From Clostridia bacterium (GTDB lineage Bacteria; Bacillota; Clostridia; Christensenellales; UBA3700), in the NCBI GenBank assembly GCA_029067255.1, contig JAIEEW010000024.1:1-5654 (forward strand): DNA of 5,654 nt, in the 5' to 3' direction. A program made the position numbers and the translations under genes. Below, piece after piece: positions 1 through 5,051 of this stretch (the first letter of the stretch is position 1; the number at the start of each line of letters is the position of its first letter). The notes beneath the pieces were generated by a model that searched no databases, was not told where the DNA came from, and was given only the letters and a program-made list of their open reading frames with translations.

Positions 1-2882
1 ACGAGTTGTCGGGCGGGCAGAAACAAAGAGTGGCGATCGCCAGAGCGCTTATAAAAGAGCCGGAAATCATTATGGCAGACGAGCCTACCGGCGCGCTTGA
101 TTCGAATACGGGCAAACAGGTCTTCGATACGCTCAAAAAACTTTCTGAGAATAAGTTGGTAATAGTAGTATCGCACGATAGAGAATTTGCCGAGTACTAC
201 GGCGACAGAGTAATAGAACTGGCCGACGGAAAGATAATTTCCGATATCACCAAAGAAACCGCCGAGTCTCGTAAAGAAAGCGAAGGCTTGAGCGTAGTCG
301 ACGACAAAATACTTCATATCCGCAAAGGCTACAGACTTACGCCTGACGATTTGGATAAGATCCAGCGCTATTTGGACGGCGCTGAAAGCGATACGATAAT
401 ATCTATGGACGAACGCTCTAATGCGACATTCTGTCAGATAGCGCGTATCGACGAAGACGGCAATCAGGAAGTTTTCCGCGATACGGACAACGCGGTGTTG
501 TCAGAAGAAAACAAAAAGTACGACGGGTCCAGCAAATTTATCAGATCCAAACTTCCGTATTCGCACGCTTTTAAGATAGGTTCCAGTTCCTTAAAGACAA
601 AGCCGTTCAGACTGTTTATGACCATATTGCTTTGTTTTATAAGTTTTGCAATGTTCGGCTTAGCGGATACGGTAGGCTCTTACAATAAGGTCAAGACGAC
701 GGTGAATTCTATTGTCGACAGTAATTATGACAGCGTTGCGTTTGGCGCAAAAATACGTAACGGCGAGTATTATTCGACTGTCAACGGCGGATCGTTAAAG
801 GATTTGGAAAGGATTGAAGAAAAGTCTGGAATAAAATTTACCGGAGTTGCCGCGGGCAGCGATAGATTCAACGTTTTTGAATCCAACAAATTGATGGGCG
901 CAAATTACTCTAACTACTATATGCAAACGATAAAGGGATATTTGCCTGCAGGAGAAGAAAATTTCCAAAAATACGGTTTTACAAATTTGACAGGTAGACA
1001 GCCTATCGCTTCCAACGAACTGGTAATAACCAAATATATTTACGACCATTTTGCGCTTGCCGGTCTTGTATGTACATCAAAAGATGGCAAACAAGAAGTG
1101 ATAAAGCCTACGGATTTTAGCAATGAAAAAGAGTTTCTTGACCTTTCTCCATCTATTTCCGTTAGCAACTATAATGCGGCGGGCAAGGACAAAAATTGGA
1201 AGATAGTCGGCATAGTCGATACGAAAGCCGACCCGTCGGGTAGATTTGACGCGCTAAAACCCAGCGAAAACGCAAACAACGATAATATTTCGACTTATTT
1301 GCTAAGCGCGGAATGCGAACAGTATTTTTCATACGGATATCATTCGTTGGGATACGTCAGCAAAGAAGCGTACGATAGCATTATAAACGGACTTGTTTCG
1401 TCTTCCGAGAGCGCGATAGGCGTGTCCGTACAAGGATTTATGAATTTCCAGTGCGGAAATAGTTATTATAGTTTAGATTTCGCTCAATCAGCGAATGACG
1501 AAGCGTTGAGCCAACTTGAAATATTATGGTTGGACGGCGAGCGTACTACGCTTGCGGATAACGAGTACGTAATAAATATAAATACGGCGGAAAGTTATAA
1601 TTATTTCAACTATATAAATTATGACAATATCGGCGAAACGGAAATCAAATATAGCAAGAATTATTTTGCGGGAATGGTTCAGGTAAGATTGTCTACGTTC
1701 AATGAGTTGCAAAACGCGCATTACGATGTCGGATACTATGAAGCGGCAAACGATTTGACGTTGGAACAAATTGAAAAATTTAGAGAGTATGTCAAGAGTA
1801 TTCAAGACGATTACAACGAAGGAGTAATGAAAGAATACATTTATGCGCTGGCGCGTTCCGCGAATACGTACTCTTACGGAATAAGTTGTAACTATGACGG
1901 ACTTGAAGAGAATATAGATTTGATGTCTCCGCACGAATTAAAATTCCTTTATTCGGGATATTTGAAAGAGAACTATAATTTTGGTATTTATGATTATGAA
2001 ACGCATGACTACATATATATTCCCGGCGGCGGAAGAGAAAACGCGATAGGTCTTGATTGCGGTAAAGTCGCAAGAGAGTATTACGGCATGAAATGGTATT
2101 ATCCGCTATGTATGGAAGCGTTGGATATTTCAACGATTTCGCTAAGTAGAGTTGAGCATTATATCAAAAACGGCGGCGGTTATAAAAGTTTTGAAGACGG
2201 AAAAATCGTAGGATTCTATATGAAAAAGGGTAGCGTGGATGAAAACGGCGAATTGAACAGAGACCGCAACGACATTGTGATCAACAACGAATTATATAAA
2301 ATGGCGCAGAATAACGAGCCGTTGATTTACTCTTTCTTTATTGCCCCGATGCCGCAAGATAAGGAGACTATCGAAAAACTGGTAAATATCCATTACGACG
2401 AGAGCGCAGACAGGGGACTGGAAATGCAAAACGGAGTTACGTTCATGTTGGATATGGTCAACGAATTGTTGGAAATGCTTGGACAAATATTCCTTTACGT
2501 AGGTATAGGTCTTGCGGTATTCTCGATGTTGCTTTTGAGCAATTATATCGCGGTATCAATTACCTATAAAAAACGCGAGATAGGAATATTGCGAGCGGTA
2601 GGCGCAAAATCTAGCGACGTCTTCTCGATCTTCTTCAGCGAGAGTTTGGTTATAGCGCTTATCAACTTCGTAATTGCGGCAGTCGTTTGCGGAGTAGGCT
2701 GTATGTTGCTCAACAATATGCTTAGAAACGAATACGGTCTGCAGATCACGCTGCTAAATTTCGGAATAAGACAGATAGCGGTAATGCTTTTGATAAGCGT
2801 AGCCGTAGCGGTCATATCGAGTTTCCTGCCGGTTTACAGACTGTCGCGCAAAAAGCCGATAGAAACTATAAGGACGGCTTAA
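1..2882 (+). CDS. Fused ABC transporter ATP-binding/permease protein, FtsX/MacB type (5' partial)
   Basis: This membrane ABC protein joins ATPase and permease in one chain. The frame is open through the left window edge, so the start, Walker A and Q-loop are missing. The TTG at 6 is the internal Leu of the LSGGQ signature, not a start. Counting that codon as residue 1, I see the signature LSGGQKQR (1-8), Walker B IIMADEP (21-27), D-loop GALD (29-32) and H-loop VVSHD (54-58). A cytosolic linker of about 115 residues follows (roughly 83-198), then TM1 (about 201-222), an ectodomain (about 225-820), and three C-terminal helices (about 822-848, 876-902, 921-943). Between the last helices lies the FtsX-type coupling segment KKREIGILRAVGA (855-867). 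The MacB family has this 4-TM plan; it works as a dimer and moves or senses substrates outside the membrane by mechanotransmission. The ectodomain is unusually large and tyrosine-rich, with six cysteines (356, 437, 483, 628, 685, 702). Substrate is unknown; peptide, antibiotic or cell-wall-related roles are all possible. Family call is firm, function is not. Confidence 0.93.
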   Translation, partial: ELSGGQKQRVAIARALIKEPEIIMADEPTGALDSNTGKQVFDTLKKLSENKLVIVVSHDREFAEYYGDRVIELADGKIISDITKETAESRKESEGLSVVDDKILHIRKGYRLTPDDLDKIQRYLDGAESDTIISMDERSNATFCQIARIDEDGNQEVFRDTDNAVLSEENKKYDGSSKFIRSKLPYSHAFKIGSSSLKTKPFRLFMTILLCFISFAMFGLADTVGSYNKVKTTVNSIVDSNYDSVAFGAKIRNGEYYSTVNGGSLKDLERIEEKSGIKFTGVAAGSDRFNVFESNKLMGANYSNYYMQTIKGYLPAGEENFQKYGFTNLTGRQPIASNELVITKYIYDHFALAGLVCTSKDGKQEVIKPTDFSNEKEFLDLSPSISVSNYNAAGKDKNWKIVGIVDTKADPSGRFDALKPSENANNDNISTYLLSAECEQYFSYGYHSLGYVSKEAYDSIINGLVSSSESAIGVSVQGFMNFQCGNSYYSLDFAQSANDEALSQLEILWLDGERTTLADNEYVININTAESYNYFNYINYDNIGETEIKYSKNYFAGMVQVRLSTFNELQNAHYDVGYYEAANDLTLEQIEKFREYVKSIQDDYNEGVMKEYIYALARSANTYSYGISCNYDGLEENIDLMSPHELKFLYSGYLKENYNFGIYDYETHDYIYIPGGGRENAIGLDCGKVAREYYGMKWYYPLCMEALDISTISLSRVEHYIKNGGGYKSFEDGKIVGFYMKKGSVDENGELNRDRNDIVINNELYKMAQNNEPLIYSFFIAPMPQDKETIEKLVNIHYDESADRGLEMQNGVTFMLDMVNELLEMLGQIFLYVGIGLAVFSMLLLSNYIAVSITYKKREIGILRAVGAKSSDVFSIFFSESLVIALINFVIAAVVCGVGCMLLNNMLRNEYGLQITLLNFGIRQIAVMLLISVAVAVISSFLPVYRLSRKKPIETIRTA

Positions 2883-2947
2883 CGCGATCTTTTAGGGAAT
2901 TAAAGTCCTTCGTTCAAAGCGAAGGACTTTTTCTTTTGACGCGTTAA
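2879..2947. repeat. Inverted repeat holding both convergent stop codons
   Basis: TTAACGCG at 2879-2886 is the exact reverse complement of CGCGTTAA at 2940-2947. The left arm contains the TAA stop of the ABC transporter gene and the right arm contains the TAA stop of the peptidase gene on the minus strand. Both genes therefore end with the same eight bases read in their own direction. The arms flank the terminator hairpin and could extend its base, although the intervening bases (2887-2901 and 2931-2939) would stay unpaired. It may be chance, but the symmetry about the terminator is clear in the sequence. Confidence 0.5.
2902..2939 (+). terminator. Intrinsic terminator after the ABC transporter gene
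   Basis: A perfect 11-bp stem is formed by AAAGTCCTTCG (2902-2912) and CGAAGGACTTT (2920-2930), with a 7-base loop. It is followed by a T-rich run (ACTTTTTCTTTTG, ending near 2939). This is a textbook Rho-independent terminator about 20 bases beyond the stop codon. Read on the minus strand, the same stem is followed only by TTTAATT. It may also end the converging peptidase transcript, but less efficiently. Confidence 0.92.
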
Positions 2948-3768
2948 AGATTTTGCGCGCACTCGGTTGAGATGTTCAAAACGTTTGAATTGCGTTCGTA
3001 GATTTCAGGAAGATAATCTATAAGTTGAGAGTAATCGACGTTTTCGTCGCCGACTTCTATAGTAAGTCCGAGTTTTTGAAAAGTCGCGACGTACCAGTCT
3101 TTATACCCGCCCGCGCTGCCGTAGGAATTCAATAGCGGATAGCCTGTCGAGTCGGATATTCTTTGCGCGCACTCCGTTCCGTTGTCTACGCATCCGAAGC
3201 CTTTATATATCACGTTGCCTTTGGCGTGGTAACTTAGAGTAACCGACGGTTTCACTCTTTCGGTAAGACTTCTCAAAGCAATATTTTCATATTCGGAAAA
3301 GGGGTGTTGACCGATATAGTTTGCAGGCGAAGGGTAGGTTACGTTTTGCGTGCCTTCGCCCCACAACGCGTTGAAGTTTACGTTCAAATCGACGGCGCGA
3401 GCGTTGGCTTTCCACAACGAAAAATCATCGCTTCCGCCGTTGACGTTTTTAAGAAAATCTTTTAGGCTTTGCTCGGGTATGCTGCTCAGTCCTTGTTGAA
3501 CGAGAAGCGCTCCGTCTACGTTTACCATAGGAACGCACCATACGCCGTAAGAGCCGTTGTAGTTTTTCATCATTTCCAAAACCAGCGGGGTAGTAACCCA
3601 TTCTCTTGCGTGTATCGACGCGTGCAACAGCGTCTGACCGCCCGTCTTCGAGCCTTTGAAGACGCAAGGTATAGGTCTTCCCAAAAGAGTGTAACCTATA
3701 TCGAAAACTTCCGCGCCCTGCGATTGCAAAATATCTAAATCGTTTTGAAGTTCGTTTAATCCGTACAT
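2944..3768 (-). CDS. M14-family zinc carboxypeptidase, gamma-D-glutamyl-diamino-acid peptidase-like
   Basis: This 274-residue protein is a single M14 (carboxypeptidase A fold) domain. Zinc ligands are His53 and Glu56 in HAREW (53-57) and His181 in LSYHAKG (178-184). Glu238 in LTIEVGDE (235-242) fits the catalytic glutamate, and Arg124 in KANARAVDLN fits the transition-state arginine. The 'DLNVNF' segment (127-132) has Val130 where classical carboxypeptidases have the substrate-binding Arg of 'NRN'. From memory, Firmicutes enzymes that cut the gamma-D-Glu to diaminopimelate bond in peptidoglycan peptides share this variant. Such enzymes act in spore or cell-wall turnover or muropeptide recycling; the exact substrate here is inferred. 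The start is fixed by an in-frame TAA nine bases upstream (3775-3777), so there is no signal peptide, LysM repeat or membrane segment, which suggests a cytosolic protein. No well-placed Shine-Dalgarno is visible, only AAAGAAG almost touching the ATG. The gene is divergent from tadA and converges on the ABC transporter gene. Confidence 0.9.
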   Translation of the reverse strand: MYGLNELQNDLDILQSQGAEVFDIGYTLLGRPIPCVFKGSKTGGQTLLHASIHAREWVTTPLVLEMMKNYNGSYGVWCVPMVNVDGALLVQQGLSSIPEQSLKDFLKNVNGGSDDFSLWKANARAVDLNVNFNALWGEGTQNVTYPSPANYIGQHPFSEYENIALRSLTERVKPSVTLSYHAKGNVIYKGFGCVDNGTECAQRISDSTGYPLLNSYGSAGGYKDWYVATFQKLGLTIEVGDENVDYSQLIDYLPEIYERNSNVLNISTECAQNL

Positions 3769-3790
3769 ACTTCTTTATATTCGCGTCTAA

Positions 3791-3812
3791 AGCGTATTGT
3801 TACAAATACGCT
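3791..3812. promoter_or_regulatory. 22-bp palindrome in the divergent intergenic region, possible operator
   Basis: AGCGTATT (3791-3798) and AATACGCT (3805-3812) are perfect 8-bp inverted arms around the 6-base centre GTTACA. No T-run follows on either strand, so it is not an obvious terminator. It directly abuts the proposed -10 of the peptidase promoter (3813-3818) and would cover its start point. That is the usual place for a repressor operator; it could instead form a hairpin in the peptidase mRNA leader. It ends 22 bases before the tadA -35 box. The palindrome is seen directly; the operator role is inferred. Confidence 0.5.
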
Positions 3813-3841
3813 ATTGCAAAGTCGCCGACTATTGTTGGCAA
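3813..3841 (-). promoter_or_regulatory. Candidate sigma-A promoter for the M14 peptidase gene
   Basis: On the minus strand TTGCCA (3836-3841, 5 of 6 consensus) is followed after 17 bases by TGCAAT (3813-3818, 4 of 6). Transcription would start near 3806, inside the 22-bp palindrome, giving a leader of about 38 bases. The -35 overlaps the -35 of the opposite tadA promoter. A rival is TATAAA at 3774-3779, which would place the start at the ATG itself but has no convincing -35. Confidence 0.4.
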
Positions 3842-3863
3842 AACTCGCCTTATGTGATAAAAT
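3835..3863 (+). promoter_or_regulatory. Sigma-A promoter of tadA with extended -10
   Basis: TTGGCA (3835-3840) is followed after exactly 17 bases by TAAAAT (3858-3863). The TG at 3855-3856 makes an extended -10 (TGaTAAAAT). Each hexamer matches consensus at 5 of 6 bases. The expected start, about seven bases past the -10, falls at 3869-3871, on the tadA ATG itself. The TAA inside this -10 is also the in-frame stop upstream of tadA, which rules out an earlier start codon. Confidence 0.7.
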
Positions 3864-3869
3864 ATATCT

Positions 3870-4358
3870 ATGGAAGAAATAGATAAGATCAAGTTTATGC
3901 GAATCGCGCTCAAAGAAGCGTATAAAGCCGCCGAAGAAGACGAAGTCCCGATAGGCGCGGTAATAGTCAAAGACGGCAGAGTGATAGCCAGAGCGCGAAA
4001 CAAAAAAGAAAAACGCAAATGCAGTAATTATCACGCGGAAATAATCGCGATAGAAAAAGCGTGTAAAAAGATAGGCGACTGGCGGCTCAACGAATGCGAT
4101 ATATTCGTAACGTTGGAGCCGTGCGCGATGTGTTCCGGCGCGCTTATCAACGCAAGAATAGGCAATATCTATTTCGGCGCTTACGATCCGAAAGCGGGGT
4201 GCTGTTCGACTCTGTACAATCTTCCCGCAGATAAAAGGTTCAATCACAGACCCGATGTTATAGAAGGCGGAGTGTTGCAAGAAGAGTGCGCGCGAGTTCT
4301 CAGCGACTATTTCAAGGGCAAACGCAGACAAAATAAGAATATTGCCGAAAATTCTTGA
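3870..4358 (+). CDS. tadA: tRNA-specific adenosine-34 deaminase TadA
   Basis: The 162-residue protein deaminates adenosine to inosine at the wobble position of tRNA-Arg(ACG), so that one tRNA reads several CGN codons. It belongs to the cytidine/deoxycytidylate deaminase superfamily. The zinc and active site is complete: His55 and Glu57 in HAE (Glu57 is the proton shuttle), and Cys85 and Cys88 in TLEPCAMC (81-88). Family landmarks EVPIGAVIV (25-33), YDPKAG (105-110) and NHRPDV (125-130) are present, and length is normal. The start at 3870 keeps the N-terminal helix found in homologues. An in-frame stop at 3858-3860 excludes earlier starts, and starting at Met10 would lose that helix. No Shine-Dalgarno precedes the ATG and the predicted transcription start coincides with it, so translation may be leaderless. 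The last 11 or so residues are polar and Asn/Lys/Arg-rich. pth follows after 73 bases. Confidence 0.95.
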   Translation: MEEIDKIKFMRIALKEAYKAAEEDEVPIGAVIVKDGRVIARARNKKEKRKCSNYHAEIIAIEKACKKIGDWRLNECDIFVTLEPCAMCSGALINARIGNIYFGAYDPKAGCCSTLYNLPADKRFNHRPDVIEGGVLQEECARVLSDYFKGKRRQNKNIAENS

Positions 4359-4383
4359 CATGGCAATCAAAATACTGTTTAAT
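4355..4383 (+). promoter_or_regulatory. Sigma-A promoter of pth overlapping the tadA stop codon
   Basis: A perfect -35 TTGACA (4355-4360) is followed after 17 bases by TTTAAT (4378-4383, 4 of 6 consensus). The tadA stop codon TGA (4356-4358) lies inside the -35. Transcription would begin near 4390 and give a leader of about 42 bases. An alternative -10, TATATA at 4384-4389, would need a 23-base spacer and is unlikely with this -35. Confidence 0.65.
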
Positions 4384-4390
4384 TATATAA

Positions 4391-4413
4391 CGCGTCCAAA
4401 TTTCAAAGACGCG
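4391..4413 (+). other. Short GC-rich hairpin at the 5' end of the pth leader
   Basis: CGCGTC (4391-4396) and GACGCG (4408-4413) form a perfect 6-bp stem around an 11-base A/T-rich loop. It begins where the pth transcript is predicted to start and stops 8 bases before the GAGG ribosome-binding site. No T-run follows, so it is not a terminator of tadA. A 5'-end stabilising stem is the simplest reading; a regulatory protein or RNA site is possible but unsupported. Confidence 0.4.
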
Positions 4414-4421
4414 ATAAATGC

Positions 4422-4425
4422 GAGG
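4422..4425 (+). promoter_or_regulatory. Ribosome-binding site of pth
   Basis: GAGG is placed six bases before the pth ATG at 4432. It is the best Shine-Dalgarno match in the window and fixes the pth start. It contrasts with tadA and the M14 gene, which have none at a proper distance. Confidence 0.7.
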
Positions 4426-4431
4426 TAAAAT

Positions 4432-5001
4432 ATGCTTATAGTCGGACTGGGCAATCCCGGAAAAAAGTACGAGAATACGATACACAACATGGGATTTATG
4501 ACGATCGACGTATTACTGGACAAGATGGGCGCGATTTTGGATAAGAAAGGTTGCGACGCTTTGTATTGCGTTCAGTATATAGGCGGCAAAAAGCATATTA
4601 TAGCAAAACCGCAGACGTATATGAATCTCTCGGGAATAAGCGTAAAACAACTTGCAAATTCAAACAAGATCGATTATTCGCAAGTATTGATAATTTACGA
4701 CGATATTGATTTGCCGCTCGGCAACGTAAGAGTGCGAAAAGACGGTTCCGGCGGCAGTCATAACGGTATGAAAAACATAGTCGCCGAGTGCGCAACTACG
4801 GCGATTGCTAGAGTAAGAATAGGCGTGGGCGACGAAAGAAACGGCAGAGATCTTAAGGATTACGTTCTCTCCAAAGTCGGCAAAGAAAAACGGGCGATAC
4901 TCGACAGAGTTTTCGACGCGGTAGCGGACGGAATTTGGCAATATATGATAGACAGCGATATAGACGCGCTGATGAGAAAACTCAACGGCAAACTCGTTTG
5001 A
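4432..5001 (+). CDS. pth: Peptidyl-tRNA hydrolase Pth
   Basis: The 189-residue cytosolic enzyme cleaves the ester bond of peptidyl-tRNAs that drop off ribosomes, freeing tRNA for reuse; it is essential in most bacteria. The fold and active site match bacterial Pth: GLGNPGKKY (5-13) with Asn8, catalytic His18 followed by Asn19, PQTYMNLSG (60-68) with Asn65, YDDIDLPLG (89-97) with Asp90 supporting the histidine, and GSHNGMKNI (108-116) with Asn111. These correspond to E. coli Asn10, His20, Asn68, Asp93 and Asn114. Length is typical. The usual 'TRHN' reads TIHN here (Ile17 for Arg), and the second Gly of the 'GGHNG' stretch is Ser109; both lie next to, not at, catalytic positions. The start is supported by GAGG and by family length. 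The downstream neighbour is mfd, an arrangement known from Bacillus and many clostridia. Confidence 0.97.
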   Translation: MLIVGLGNPGKKYENTIHNMGFMTIDVLLDKMGAILDKKGCDALYCVQYIGGKKHIIAKPQTYMNLSGISVKQLANSNKIDYSQVLIIYDDIDLPLGNVRVRKDGSGGSHNGMKNIVAECATTAIARVRIGVGDERNGRDLKDYVLSKVGKEKRAILDRVFDAVADGIWQYMIDSDIDALMRKLNGKLV

Positions 5002-5007
5002 TATAAT
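4999..5007 (+). promoter_or_regulatory. Extended -10 promoter element upstream of mfd
   Basis: TGATATAAT (4999-5007) is a perfect consensus -10 (TATAAT at 5002-5007) with the TGn extension. The extension is the TGA stop codon of pth. No good -35 is seen 16-18 bases upstream (AACTCA at 17), which extended -10 promoters can tolerate. Transcription would start near 5014, about 38 bases before the mfd ATG. Confidence 0.5.
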
Positions 5008-5051
5008 AAGGTTTTATTTCGGCGGTAAATACGCTGTTTGGAAAAGATAAT

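Noticed and set aside
6..8. TTG as an alternative start of the ABC transporter
   Set aside because: It encodes the Leu of the LSGGQ signature, and the frame stays open to the window edge, so the gene simply begins upstream.
1524..1934. Minus-strand reading frame (136 codons) inside the ABC transporter gene
   Set aside because: It is antisense to a continuous, well-supported frame; its composition reflects the complement of the Tyr/Asn-rich codons.
2952..3174. 13-base direct repeat TTTGCGCGCACTC at 2952-2964 and 3162-3174
   Set aside because: Both copies encode the same short peptide (TECAQ) inside the M14 gene; only two copies, far apart, with no element between them.
3469..3738. Plus-strand reading frame (89 codons) opposite the M14 peptidase
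   Set aside because: The opposite strand encodes the zinc-binding HAREW region of a real enzyme; no ribosome site or motif supports this frame.
3774..3779. TATAAA as the -10 of the M14 gene, giving a leaderless transcript
   Set aside because: No acceptable -35 lies 16-18 bases away (TAACAA at 17); the TTGCCA/TGCAAT pair is better. Kept only as an alternative.
3756..4370. Long minus-strand reading frame (204 codons) opposite tadA
   Set aside because: It lies over a complete tadA with all catalytic residues, overlaps the start of the M14 gene, and its translation is Arg/Phe/Tyr-rich with no recognisable motif.
4391..4413. Hairpin after tadA as a terminator
   Set aside because: The stem is followed by GATAAATGCGAGG with no T-run, so read-through into pth is expected.
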